A stretch of 21,047 nucleotides of DNA from Haplomitrium mnioides (GCA_049999725.1 JBNGIS010020400.1:1-21047), one strand, 5' to 3'. Counted from the stretch's first letter, positions 1 to 10,918 are shown. Notes: a model not told the origin generated them from the sequence alone. Translations and numbers: made by a program.

Positions 1-618
1 GATAAGTCGATGTTTCGGGCCCGTTTCCTTCCTTCCCTGTAGGGTTCCTCGCCGATCCCGCTTAACCGGGTTCCCCACGTCGGAAGACGCTTCGGAACCA
101 AATTAACTGGGCTCCCCACTTCGGAAGGCGCCTTTCCGCTGATCCGTGGGCCTCCTGGCGCTGCCACGTAGTCCGTGGAATCCCACGGGACCTCTCGGGG
201 ACTTCACTCTTTCCTCAGGACTTACCGACTCGGATGGATCGCTCGATCGACCTCTGCAGGGTTCGCGCTTGCTTGCGGGATCGAGGCGTCCCTCACCCCT
301 GGCCTTGCTCGCCCTTGTGACGATCTTACCTCCTCCTGTCAGCTCCCGATCCTTGCTTCACGTTTTGTGGCCGCTGCAGGACACCCGCGATCTGCCTTCC
401 TTCGCAGTGCCTTCAGGCTTCCTTGTTGCTGATCCCTTCTTCTTCCTCCTCCGTCATAGTCTTGTTTCCCTCCCAGGACTCATGCACCTTGCTCTTAACA
501 GCTGTTTGAGGTAATCAGCTGTTCCTGAGGCCCTTCAAACCAACAAAGGGAACAATGTGGCCAGTGGTGCTTCCGATTTCGTGTGTTCAGCCTTAGTGCT
601 CCAAATCACCGGCTGACA
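1..618 (-). mobile_element. X-family repeat, 5'-terminal part, cut by window start
   Basis: Read on the minus strand, this stretch begins at 618 with TGTCAGCCGGTG and aligns with the plus-strand start of the larger X element at 9073. Base 1 corresponds to about 9912, and landmarks such as the paired CCCACTT/GGTTCC boxes and the GACTTATC stretch match. The copy at 9073 is longer because of insertions, among them a 27-bp duplication at 9106-9159. The outer end has the TG dinucleotide typical of LTR termini and stops exactly where satellite sequence begins at 619. Array monomers normally read AAGCCTCCCAACC and here only CCTCCCAACC remains, which suggests insertion inside a monomer with CCTCC as candidate target duplication. 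It shows no recognisable protein. That this is a retrotransposon LTR is inferred from the termini only. Confidence 0.6.
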
Positions 619-3600
619 CCTCCCAACCTTAACGAGTTCTACACTCACGAGCTTGTTGAAATCAAACTTACAGCAACCACCTTACAGCAACCATCTCTAG
701 ATTTCTAGAGCTTGTTAAAACGAACCTTATAACAACGAGCTCTACATTTCTAGAGCTTGGTATTTCAACAAGCCTTCCAACCCTAATGCAAACGCACCTT
801 CCAACGTTGAAGTAACCGAACCAGCTATACACGTAACTAGGTTGGTATTTCAACAAGCCTCCCAACCTTAACACACCGAACAAGTTCTACACTTATCGAG
901 ATTGGTATTTTACCAACCTCGCAACCTTAACGCAACGGAACAAGTTCTACAAGTATCTAGATTGGTATTTCAATAAGCCTCCCAACCTTAACTCAACCGA
1001 ACAAGTTCTATATGTATGGAGCTCGGTATTTCAACAAGCCTCCCAACCTTAAGGAGTTCTACACTCACGAGCTTGTTGAAATCAAACTTACAGCAAGCAC
1101 CTTACAGCAACCAGCTCTACATTTATAGAGCTTGTTAAAACGAACCTTATAACAACGAGCTCTTCATTTCTAGAGCTTGGTATTTCAACAAGCCTTCCAA
1201 CCTTAATGCAACCGCACCTTCCAACCTTGAAGCAACCTAACCAGTTATACACGTAACTAGGTTGGTATTTCAACAAGCCTCCCAACCTTAACACACCGAA
1301 CAAGTTCTACACTTATCGCGATTGGTATTTTAACCAGCTTCCCAACCTTAACGCAACAGAACAAATTCTACAAGTATCTAGATTGGTATTTCAATAAGCC
1401 TCCGAACCTTAACTCAACCGAACAATTTCTATATGTATGGAGCAAAGTATTTCAACAAGCCTCCCAACCTTAACGAGTTCTACACTCACGAGCTTGTTGA
1501 ATACAACGTTACATCAACGAGCTCTACATTTCTAGAGCTTGTTGAAACCAACCTTACAACAACGAGCTCTACATTTCAAGAGCTTGGTATTTCAACAAGC
1601 CTTCCAACATTAATGCAACCACACCTCCCAACCTTAAAGCAACTGAACCAGTTATACACATAACTAGGTTGGTATTTCAACAAGCCTCCCAACCTTAACA
1701 CACCGAACTAGGTCTACACTTATCGAGATTGGTATTTATCCCAACCTCCCAACCTTAACGCAATAGAACAAGTTCTACAAGTATCTAGATTGGTATTTCA
1801 ATAAGCCTCCCAACCTTAACTCAATCGAACAAGTTATATATGTATGTAGCTGGGTATTTCAACAAGCCTCTCAACCTTAACGAGTTCTACACTCACGAGC
1901 TTGTTGGAACCAACCTTACAGCAACGAGCTCTACAATTCTAAAGCTTGTTGAAACCAACCTTTCAACAACTAGCTGTACATTTCTAGAACTTGGTATTTC
2001 AACAAGCCTTCCAACCTTAATGCAAATGCACCTCCCAACCTTAAAGTAACCGAACCAGTTATACACGTAACTAGGTTGGTATTTCAACAAGCCTCACAAC
2101 CTTAACACATCGAACAAGTTCTACACTTATCGAGATTGGTATTTTACCAAGCCTCCCAACCTTAACGCAACAGAACAAGTTCTACAAGTATCTAGATTGG
2201 TATTTCAATAAGCATCCCAACCTAAACTCAACTGAACAAGTTCTATATCTATGGAGTTGGGTATTTCAACAAGCCTCCCAAGCTTAACGAGTTCTACACT
2301 CACGAGCTTGTTGAAACCAACCTTACAGCAACCAGCTCCACATTTCTAGAGCCTGTTGAAACCAACCTTCCAACAACGAGCTCTACATTTCTAGAGCTTG
2401 GCATTTCAACAAGCCTTCCAACCTTAATGCAACCGCAGCTCCCAACCTTCAAGCAACCGAACCAATTATACACGTAACTAGGTTGGTATTTCAACAAGCC
2501 TCCCAACCTTAACACACCAAACAAGTTCAACACTTATCGAGATTGGTGTTAAATTATTGAGATTGGTCTTAAATTATCGAGATTGGTATTTTCACAAGGC
2601 TCCCAACCTTAGCGCAACGGAACAAGTTCTACAAGTATCTAGATTGGTATTTCAATAATCCTCCCAACCTTAACTCAACCGACCAAGTTCTATATGTATA
2701 GAGCTGGGTATTTCAACAAGCCTCCCAACCTTAACGAGCTCTACACTCACGAGCTTCTTGAAACTACCNNNNNNNNNNCTTATCGCGATTGGTATTTTAA
2801 CCAGCCTCCCAACCTTAACGCAACGAAACAAGTTCTACAAGTATCTAGATTGGTATTTCAATAAGCCTCCCAACCTTAACTCAACCGAACAAGTTCTATA
2901 TGTATGTAGCTGGGTATTTCAACAAGCCTCCCAACCTTAACGAGTTCTACACTCACGAGCTTGTTGGAACCAACCTTACAGGAACGAGCTCTACATTTCT
3001 AAAGCTTGTTGAAACCAAACTTTCAACAACTAGCTCTACATTTCTAGAGCTTGGTATTTCAACAAGCCTTCCAACCTTCATGCAACCGCACCTCCCAACC
3101 TTAAAGCAACCGAACCAGTTATACACGTAACTAGGTTGGTATTTCAACAAGCCTCCCAACCTTAACACACCGAACAAGTTCCATACTTATCGAGATTGGT
3201 ATTTTACCAAGCCTCACAACCTTAACGCAACGTAACAAGTTCTACAAGTATCTAGATTGGTATTTCAATAAGCCTCCCAACCTTAACTCAACAGACCAAG
3301 TTCTATATGTATGGAGCTGGGTATTTCAACAACCCTCCCAAGCTTAACGAGTTTTACACTCACGAGCTTGTTGAAACCAACCTTACAGCAACCAGCTCTA
3401 CATTTCTAGAGCTTGTTGAAACCAAACTTACAACACTGAGCTCTACATTTGTGGAGCTTGGTATTCCAACAAGCCTTCCAACCTGAATGCAACCACACCT
3501 CCCAACCTTAAAGCAACCGAACCAGTTATACACCTAACTAGCTTGGTATTTCAACAAGCCTCCCAACCTTAACACACCGAACAAGTTCTACACTTATCGA

Positions 3601-5665
3601 GATTGGTATTTTACCAACCTCCCAACCTTAACGCAACGGAACAAGTTCTACAAGTATCTAGATTGGTATTTCAATAAGCCTCCCAACCTTAACTCAACCG
3701 AACAAGTTCTATATGTATGTAGCTGGGTATTTCAACAAGCCTCCCAACCTTAACGAGTTCTACACTCACGAGCTTGTTGAAATCAAACTTACAGCAAGCA
3801 CCTTAGAGCAACCAGCTCGTCATTTCTAGAGCTTGTTAAAACGAATATTATAACAACGAGCTCTTCATTTCTAGAGCTTGGTATTTCACCAAGCCTTCCA
3901 ACCTTAATGCAACCGCACCTTCCAACCTTGAAGCAACCGAACCAGTTATACACGTAACTAGGTTGGTATTTCAACAAGCCTCCCAACCTTAACACACCGA
4001 ACAAGTTCTACACTTATCGCGATTGGTATTTTAACCAGCTTCCCAACCTTAACGCAACGGAACAAGTTCTACAAGTATCTAGATTGGTATTTCAATAAGC
4101 CTCCCAACCTTGACTCAACCAAACAAGTTCTATATGTATGGAGCTAGGTATTTCAACAAGGCTCCCAACCTTAACGAGTTCTACACTCACGAGCTTGTTG
4201 AAACCAACCTTTCATCAACGAGCTCTACATTTCTAGAGCTTGTTGAAACCAACCTAACAACAACGAGCTCTACATTTCAAGAGCTTGGTATTTCAACAAG
4301 CCTTCCAACATTAATGCAACCACACCTCCCAACCTTAAAGCAACTGAACGAGTTATACACATAACTAGGTTGGTATTTCAACAAGCCTCCCAACCTTAAC
4401 ACACCGAACTAGTTCTACACTTATCGAGATTGGTATTTTAACCAGCCTCCCAACCTTATCGCAATTCAACAAGTTCTACAAGTATCTAGATTGGTATTTC
4501 AATAAGCCTCCCAACCTTAACTCAACCGAACAAGTTCTATATGTATGTAGCTGGGTATTTCAACAAGCCTCCCAACCTTAACGAGTTCTACACTCACGAG
4601 CTTGTTGGAACCAACCTTACAACAACGAGCTCTACATTTCTAAAGCCTGTTGAAACCAACTTTTCAACAACTAGCTCTACATTTCTAGAGCTTGGTATTT
4701 CAACAAGCTTTCCAACCTTAATGCAACCGCACCTCCCAACCTTAAAGCAACCGAACCAGCTATACACGTAACTAGGTTGGTATTTCAACAAGCCTCACAA
4801 CATTAACACACCAAACAAGTTCTACACTTATCGAGATTGGTATTTTACCAAGCCTCCCAACCTTAACGCAATGGAACAAGTTCTACAAGTATCTAGATTG
4901 GTATTTCAATAAGCCTCCCAACCTTAACTCAACCGAAAAAGTTCTATATCTAAGGAGTTGGGTATTTCAACAAGCCTCCCAACCTTAGCTTGTTGAAACC
5001 AACCTTACAGCAACCACCTCCACATTTCTAGAGCTTGTTGAAACCAACCTTCCAGCAACGAGCTCTACATTTCTAGAGCTTGGTATTTCAACAAGCCTTC
5101 CAACCTTAATGGAACCGCACCTCCCAACCTTAAAGCAACCGAACCAGTTATACAGACACCGAACAAGTTCTACACTTATCGAGATTGGTGTTAAATTATC
5201 GAGATTGGTATTTTCACAAGCCTCCCAACCTTAGCGCAACGGAACAAGTTCTACAAGTATCTAGATTGGTATTTCAATAAGCCTCCCAACCTTAACTCAA
5301 CCGACCAAGTTCTATATGTATGGAGCTGGGTAATTCAACAAGCCTCCCAACCTTAACGAGTTCTACACTCACGAGCTTGTTGAAACCAACCTTAGAGCAA
5401 CCAGCTCTACATTTCTAGAGCTTGTTGAAACCAACCTTACAACACTGAGCTCTACATTTTTGGAGCTTGGTATTCCAACAAGCCTTCCAACCTGAATGCA
5501 ACCGCACCTCCCAACCTTAAAGCAACCGAACCAGTTATACACCTAACTAGCTTGGTATTTCAACAAGCCTCCCAACCTTACCCCAACCGAACTAGTTCTA
5601 CGCGTATAGAGCTTGGTATTTCAACAAGTATCCCAATCTTTACGCAACGGAACGAGTTCTACATG
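619..5665. repeat. Satellite array with higher-order units of about 407 bp
   Basis: The stretch is made almost entirely of diverged 60-70 bp monomers of the form GAGCTTGGTATTTCAACAAG-CCTCCCAACCTTAA-CGCAACCGAACAAGTTCTACA. About six monomers make a larger unit. A landmark (ATTGGTATTTCAATAAGCC) starts at 961, 1382, 1789, 2196, 2643, 2849, 3256, 3662, 4083, 4490, 4897 and 5265, mostly 406, 407 or 421 bp apart. Diagnostic variants sort units into types: A (961, 3662 and a partial one at 624), B (1382, 4083), C (1789, 2849, 4490), D (2196, 4897) and E (2643, 3256, 5265). The order A-B-C-D-E appears twice with a shift of 2701 bp. Each unit also holds the monomer core in reverse orientation (GCTTGTTGAAA). 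The last monomer fades out near 5665. Open frames here are periodic by-products of the repeat. Confidence 0.93.
2769..2778. other. Assembly gap (10 N)
   Basis: Ten N lie inside an E-type satellite unit. The sequence resumes in a different unit and the next unit is C-type, so at least the rest of E plus A and B types may be collapsed here. The true array length cannot be read from this window. Confidence 0.97.
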
Positions 5666-7147
5666 CGGTCAAAACGCAGGTCCGTTCCCACCACATCCGC
5701 TCTCGCCTTCGGCAATCACTCTCCCAGAAAGATTACGAGTCTCTTGTGTCCGCAGTTCTTGGTGGCTACGCAGTGTCTCTGGAGCGACAAACTCATACCT
5801 TCAGGCATGGAACAGATTCGTTGTACAGGGCAAGCTCTATTTTTCCTGATACCCCCTCAGCAATGTTCTGTACAAACAGATGCAGCAATCAAATCTTTCA
5901 AGGTTGGGCTGGTTGCGATGCTAAAAGCTCTCTTATCCTGACTCTGACAAATTTATGAGACTGGCGAACTCCCTTCAAGTTCTCAATGACATCTTGACGA
6001 ACTTGACTTGAAACGAGAGAATTATACAATACAGTAATGATAAGAAGATGGAAGCAGGCAGCAAGTTGGGATCAGAGTTCCAGAGTAGATCCAATGCGAC
6101 CATCTTGTCGTTGGCCACCTTCAGCGACAAACCATGTGAACACACGGTTTGTGGTAGGGAGTAGACATTTCAAGAACTGTTGCTAGCTACTGATTCATCC
6201 AGGACCTTCAACCTCGATCCGTAGAATTCAGCCAAATTTGTTTGGCACCAAGTCGAGAAAATCCATATTTAAAATCTTCGAGGTTTTGAAATATCGGAAG
6301 ACAGTTCCTGACCTCCAATTTGGTGCACATGCAGGACTGCAGTCTCATAAACGCCTTTCAAGAGTCGTTGCTCAAAGACTTGTTTGCACAAAATGGTGCA
6401 CCCATTGCTTGAATTTCATTGGAGATCTAGATCTAAGAGTTTGTTCATGCTTGTTGTATGTACCTTCTAATCGCACAGCAGTTTTATGGCAATTGGATCC
6501 ATTGCTTAAGAGGTGACGCTGAAATCAAGTCCAATCGAGCGGGCCAGGCATCTTGAGTTTGGGCTCATAAGCTCCAGAGGACGGTTTGCATATTGTATTC
6601 TCTGGAAACTCACACATAAAATCAATCATGTCCTGCGCAGAGGATTTTTATTCACGCCACTTGAAAGAACTTATAATCATAGTCAACCTAGCAGATTGAT
6701 GTTGCTACATTTGTGAGGAATCTTGAAAGCAAAAGTGGACAGCTTCTCAACGACAAGCTGAAGTTTTGTGCTACCCCAGTTTCTCTGACATGAGTACCAC
6801 AAAGATGGCCGGCTGGTTTGCAAAGCGGATTCAGATCTTTGTACTAGTAAAAATGAAAACATTTACTCCGTTTTCTTCATTGACCACGAATGCTAAACAA
6901 CTACGTGCAACGTGAAGACCCTGTGGTCCGCACTGATGTCAGCAAGTGTTTGCAAACAAACTGTGTTTTGATCTAGATGTAAAGGAGACACATCTGCAAA
7001 CAGGTACGAGGCAGCCAGATGGTTATTTCAACACTCTCGGCAATTTGAAAAACAGTGATCTGCCAATGGCAATAATCCTACAGCAAAACGTAGTGCAGCA
7101 TTTCATTCATGATCATTTCAAATCGATGCCAAGTTCCAACATTTGTT

Positions 7148-7150
<3 letters not shown>
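5666..7150. other. Intergenic stretch, no recognisable gene
   Basis: After the last monomer the sequence becomes non-repetitive with moderate composition. Short open frames exist at 5552-5941 and 6238-6516 (92 codons), but none shows a known motif and stops interrupt all frames. A decayed coding relic is possible but not demonstrable by eye. No tRNA-like cloverleaf or LTR terminus was found. Confidence 0.5.

Positions 7151-7180
<30 letters not shown>
7151..7180 (+). repeat. (CT)15 microsatellite
   Basis: Thirty bases of uninterrupted CT lie about 590 bp upstream of the dirigent start codon. CT/GA runs are common in plant promoters and 5' regions. A regulatory effect here is only possible, because the run lies well upstream of the TATA box at 7656. 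Confidence 0.95.
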
Positions 7181-7184
<4 letters not shown>

Positions 7185-7655
7185 ACACTCTATGATTCCA
7201 GCGATGGATTCTGAACCGCACTCCTTGCGTACTTAACGTCTTTCGTCCTCAAATAGAAGGTCCTTCATTGACGGCTTTACAATATCTGCAATCCGTCAAT
7301 AACGAGGTTTGAATTTCGTGGGCTTTGTTCTGTTCTGCACGTCTTTGCAATAGGATTTGGACCTGTAGGAAAGATTTAGCCTGCAACTGTTCACGTTTCG
7401 CTTTTTTCTGCTACTTTTCATTTCAAGTTGTTGTTGTTGTAAGTTTCGTGGCCAGCAATTCCTGTCCCACCCAGGCTTCTCAACGCTTACATTTCTCTTC
7501 AAACTTCTATATAGGCAGGTGAGACCAAAAGTTTGATTATCCCCGAATGCGGTGGAGCGGCAAGCAATGTTGGGAAGCGCTTAAAATTGTCGTTTTGTCG
7601 TAGGAAACATGATGACGAACACAATTTGCGGTAGATTTGCAAGGTGGCTGTGCTG

Positions 7656-7662
7656 TATAAAG
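7656..7662 (+). promoter_or_regulatory. TATA box of the dirigent gene
   Basis: TATAAAG lies 113 bp upstream of the ATG at 7769. With the usual 25-35 bp distance, transcription would start near 7685-7695 and give a 5' leader of roughly 75-85 nt. This also excludes the in-frame ATG at 7664, which would lie upstream of that start. Confidence 0.6.
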
Positions 7663-7768
7663 CTTGCCACCTTGTACTCAAACATTCAAGCCAAGTCTAG
7701 AGCAATCTACAGTTGCAAACACAGAGCACTTGACTGTACGTTCGCAGAATCGACACCTTTCTTTAGTC

Positions 7769-8347
7769 ATGGCAGCGATGATGGTTGCAGTGGTACTCAT
7801 GGTCTTGGCAATCTTCAGCACAGTAGATGCAAGTACCATTGTACGTTTGAAACCCAACAAGTTACACATGACCATGTACGTGAAAGAGAACGCCAAAGCT
7901 GTGCTAGTGACATCTCCAAGTGGGGAGAAGGGCGCTGAATTTGGGTCCATGTACGCGTTCTCTCATGAAATCGTGGAGCGAATGGAATCTAAGAAGGTGA
8001 TCGGAACTCAGAGCGGCGTTGTCATTTACACTGACCCCATCAAACCCAAGGACCATAAGAGCTACCCGCATTTGGCATTGTTCACCATCTCCTTGACCTC
8101 GTACAAGTACAATGGAACTTTGAGCGTTCAGGGCACTAACTCTAATGTCTACAACAAAGTTTACCCAATTGTTGGTGGCACAGGCTACTTCGAAAAGTCC
8201 AGAGGTTTGCTAACCATGGAAGCCGTCAGTTACTGGCCGCTCGATTTGGGACCGGCTGAATCCAGGGGTGAATCCCTGTTTTTCGTGAATGTTCATCTTG
8301 AGTTCGTGACTCCATCTCCAATCCCCGAACAAAGCTTGAAGAATTAA
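7769..8347 (+). CDS. Dirigent-like secreted protein, single exon, 192 aa
   Basis: Dirigent proteins are apoplastic beta-barrel proteins that steer the stereochemistry of phenoxy-radical coupling in lignan and lignin-type metabolism; many family members have no known substrate. Residues 1-21 form a hydrophobic signal peptide ending VDA, with cleavage likely before Ser22. The mature part shows the family order: a first strand near 33-38 (HMTMYV), a region KKVIGTQSGVVIYTDP at 75-90 matching the family segment SKLVGRAQG, HLALFTISL at 101-109, YNGTLSVQGTN at 114-124 with an N-glycosylation sequon NGT, and the hallmark YPIVGGTGYF at 132-141 followed by KSRG. It ends with an FFVNVHLEF strand. Size and lack of introns fit the family. 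The ATG at 7769 is chosen because it starts the signal peptide and follows the TATA box; an upstream in-frame ATG at 7664 would bury the signal. It is divergent from typical angiosperm members, so its subfamily and substrate are unknown. Confidence 0.9.
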   Translation: MAAMMVAVVLMVLAIFSTVDASTIVRLKPNKLHMTMYVKENAKAVLVTSPSGEKGAEFGSMYAFSHEIVERMESKKVIGTQSGVVIYTDPIKPKDHKSYPHLALFTISLTSYKYNGTLSVQGTNSNVYNKVYPIVGGTGYFEKSRGLLTMEAVSYWPLDLGPAESRGESLFFVNVHLEFVTPSPIPEQSLKN

Positions 8348-8530
8348 TCATGCGCGGATTTGTTGGAGCTTTACACATATTCTAGGTGGTGAGTGAGGAA
8401 TAATCCTGTTAGTAAACATGCCTTAGTCTACTACTTTCAGCAATTTGCAAGTTTTGTGTGAACAAGTGCTTGGTGCTTGCCCACACCTCGATGTCTTTAG
8501 CAGTCCCTGCTCCCTGAAGACCTGGAATTT

Positions 8531-8550
8531 CTATTCTATTCTATTCTATT
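8531..8550 (+). repeat. (CTATT)4 microsatellite
   Basis: Four perfect copies of CTATT lie 184 bp after the dirigent stop codon, possibly inside the 3' untranslated region. Confidence 0.9.
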
Positions 8551-8857
8551 GTTCTCTTAATATGAAGATTGATGAAACCTTCTTTGACGATTGAAATCTC
8601 AGAATTCATGACTCATGAAACAAATGTCAATTCTATCTGGCTACAGAACATCTTGACAAACATGGGCAGAGAGAGGCTTTTGCTCTCATAGCGGAGTTGC
8701 TTCAATTACAGGTGCCCTTTGGGATGATTGTCGTAATGGCAATCATGTTTCTTGCAATTTTGTGTGACATTTTGTTTCTCCGATTTCTCTTCCTTTCAAG
8801 TCCCTGCACAATCCTTGCATTCCATCTTTCTCACAATTGCCACTTAGTTTAATGTAA

Positions 8858-8909
8858 TTCTGCCACCAACGAACACATCCAATTTCTGCCACCAACGAAT
8901 ATATCCAAT
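8858..8909 (+). repeat. Tandem duplication of 26 bp
   Basis: Two adjacent copies (8858-8883 and 8884-8909) of a sequence beginning TTCTGCCACCAACGAA and ending ATCCAAT differ at two positions. No function is apparent. Confidence 0.9.
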
Positions 8910-9067
8910 CTCAGCGTTTCCTCGCTGTTGCCAAATCCATGCACGTTTGGAAGGATCATGTCCTTACTTCTAAATTAAAGCATTAAGCATGGATTTGTAA
9001 GGAAAAACGACAGCATGATTTAAATTGACATATCTCCTCCAAGCACCGTCTTTTGAGATCTGTCCAC

Positions 9068-9072
9068 AATCT
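9068..9072 (+). repeat. Candidate target-site duplication AATCT, left
   Basis: These five bases lie immediately before the X terminus TGTCGGCC. The same five bases follow the opposite terminus at 16195-16199. The two termini were located independently, the left by alignment with 618 and the right by alignment with the repeat end at 14985, so the match is unlikely to be chance. Five base pairs is the usual duplication for plant LTR elements. Confidence 0.55.
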
Positions 9073-9105
9073 TGTCGGCCGGTGGTTTGGAGCATTCAAG
9101 CAGAA

Positions 9106-9159
9106 CTCAGGAAATTGGGAGCATCATCGACACTCAGGAAATTGAGAGCATCATCGACA
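9106..9159 (+). repeat. 27-bp tandem duplication near the X left end
   Basis: Two copies (9106-9132 and 9133-9159) of CTCAGGAAATTG-GAGCATCATCGACA differ by one base. The copy at 1-618 lacks the duplication, so it arose after the two X copies separated. Confidence 0.9.
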
Positions 9160-9740
9160 CAATAACCCTTGGCAAGTGGAAAGACCTCTGAGTAGCCACG
9201 GATTACCCTCAAACAACTATTAAAAGCAGTACGCATGAGTTTTGGAAGGGAAACAAGATCATGGCGGAAGAGAGAGAGGAGGGAACCAAGATCGCCAGCA
9301 AGAGGAGGGGCCACCTTTCAAAATTCAAAGCAGGCCAATGAGAGCCCGTGTGTGAGAGGGGAATGTGGGAATTGGAGCCTGGGGAGAAGGAAGAGAGCGG
9401 CCACCTATGGCCAAGCGATCGCAGGAGGAAGAAGAACGGATCCACAACAATGAAATCCGAAGGCACTCCGAAGAAAGTCAGATCGCGGGGGTCCTGTAGC
9501 GACCACAAATCAAGAAGCAAGGATAAAGGAGGAAAATAAGAAGGTGAGATCGTCCCAAGGGCGAGCAAGGCCATGGAAGAGAGACGCCTCGATCCGGCAA
9601 GCAAGAGCGCGCCCTTCAAAGGCCGATCGAACTCTCCCATTTGAGTCCGCGAATCCTGGCGGAAGTGTGGAGTCCTCGAAAGGCCCCACAAGATTCCACG
9701 GAAACGTGACGTCTCCAGAGCCTTTCGCAGGATTCCACGG

Positions 9741-9750
9741 ATGACGTGGC
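9741..9750 (+). promoter_or_regulatory. ATGACGTGGC site in X, first copy
   Basis: This 10-mer has the ACGT core of plant bZIP sites (the hex/ABRE/UPRE-like motif TGACGTGG). It recurs at 10590, 12835, 12885, 13010 and 13209, with ATGACGTGGA at 13134 and GACGTGGC at 10911. Binding is inferred from the motif only. Confidence 0.5.
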
Positions 9751-10446
9751 GGCACTAAGAGGCCCGAGAATCTGTGGACAGGCGCCTCCTTAAGTGGGGA
9801 GCCCACTTAATCGGGTTCCGATCCGTCTTACGACGTGGGGACCCCGGTTAAGAAGGATCCGCGAGGAATCCAACAGGGGAGCAAGGAGGAAGGCCCGAAA
9901 CAGCGACTTATCAGGGATCTGGCCGAAGGAAAACGGAGAGTGCCAAAAGGATGATATATCGAAGATCTGAGCGGAGGAGGAGCAAAGGAGGAGTGGGGAA
10001 GCCGAAGGGGCGACTAAGCGCGGATATGTCAAGAGGAAACACAGAGGAGAGCCGAAAGGGGGACAGATCACCGAACTTGCCGAATATGAGCGAGTGAAGG
10101 CGAATAGGCGACTTGTCAGTGATCCGGTTCAAACAATGCGCATTAGTGGTGAAATGGTGATCCATCGCAAATCGTCCAACATGAAGAAGGCTGAGCTAGA
10201 AGGGCCATATGACGCCGATCCGGTTGGGGGAACCGAAGGATACGCCGAAAAGATGATCTATCGGTGAATCAAGTGGCAAGATCAGGGCGACCAAAAAATC
10301 AAGATAACGCCGGTGTGACCGACGGAGGAGCGAGCATCGCCGAAAAGGTGAGTCTTCGCAGCTTCGACAACCAGAAGGGTGAAAGTTCAACGGGGTGCGG
10401 CCAGCATCCGAAAATTCGAAAGGGGCGAACGGTCCGAAAGGGCCTT

Positions 10447-10560
10447 GTAGTTCTTATATCGAGCTTTCAGAAAGGTTAACGAAGATAGCCTTGGACGCTC
10501 GCATAGTTCTTACTTCGAGGTACGACGAAACGGCAACATCGGCACAGTTCTTATTCGGCG
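10447..10560 (+). repeat. GTTCTTA repeats, left block
   Basis: AGTTCTTAT/C followed by a GCGAG or TCGAG motif occurs at about 10448, 10505 and 10546, spaced about 41-57 bp. The same motif returns at 12717-12820. In both places it lies just upstream of the TGACGTGGC and GGTCAAC repeats, so the two blocks share one organisation. Confidence 0.65.
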
Positions 10561-10666
10561 AGCGGTGTAAGTCCGTAGCAACTCTTCGGATGACGTGGCG
10601 AGCGCAAGGAGTCCGTGGGAGGGCTTCGGAAACGTAGCTTGCTATGGAGCTTAGAAGGGTTTCCGA

Positions 10667-10918
10667 AGGTCAACTTCAGAAGAAGGATTAGGGCGACGGT
10701 CAACCTACCCCCTTGCGGGGCGACGTCGGACGATACTCTTCGAAGGACATCGCGACTCCAAGGACCCCAAAGCAACTCACGGGACACACGACACAAGGAG
10801 AAGAGTTCATCGGACCTCGGGCAACGTGCGGGTCAACTGCGGAAGGAGTGGTCAGCGTGACGGTCAAGCTACCCTTTTGCGGGGCGGCGTCGGATGGCAG
10901 TGCAGCGGAGGACGTGGC
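10667..10918 (+). repeat. GGTCAAC...TTGCGGGG repeat, left pair
   Basis: Two diverged copies (10667-10730 and 10830-10918) share GGTCAACT, then GCGACGGTCAA or GTGACGGTCAA, a CCCC-TTG-CGGGG segment able to form a small hairpin, and GTCGGA. The second runs on to GACGTGGC. Two more copies lie at 12933-13143. Confidence 0.75.

Larger units (their letters stand above)
8348..9072. other. 3' flank of the dirigent gene
   Basis: No gene is visible. The stretch holds (CTATT)4 at 8531-8550 and two adjacent copies of a 26-bp sequence at 8858-8909. AATAAT near 8399 could serve as a poly(A) signal. It ends at AATCT (9068-9072), just before the X insertion. Confidence 0.6.

Noticed and set aside
619-5665. 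CRISPR-like array.
   Set aside because: Units are contiguous and diverged with no unique spacers, in a plant nuclear context.
668-5941. Many 60-85-codon open frames on both strands (ELVETNLTTTSSTF-like and GGLLKYQPSYVYNW-like).
   Set aside because: They repeat with the satellite period, occur on both strands of the same bases, and have no start or promoter context. They are shadows of the monomer, not a gene family.
6238-6516. 92-codon open frame upstream of the dirigent gene, considered as a PPR-like relic.
   Set aside because: No repeat spacing or conserved motif is convincing, and frames are broken on both sides.
7664-7768. N-terminal extension of 35 aa to the dirigent protein.
   Set aside because: It would start 2 bp after the TATA box and place the signal peptide internally.
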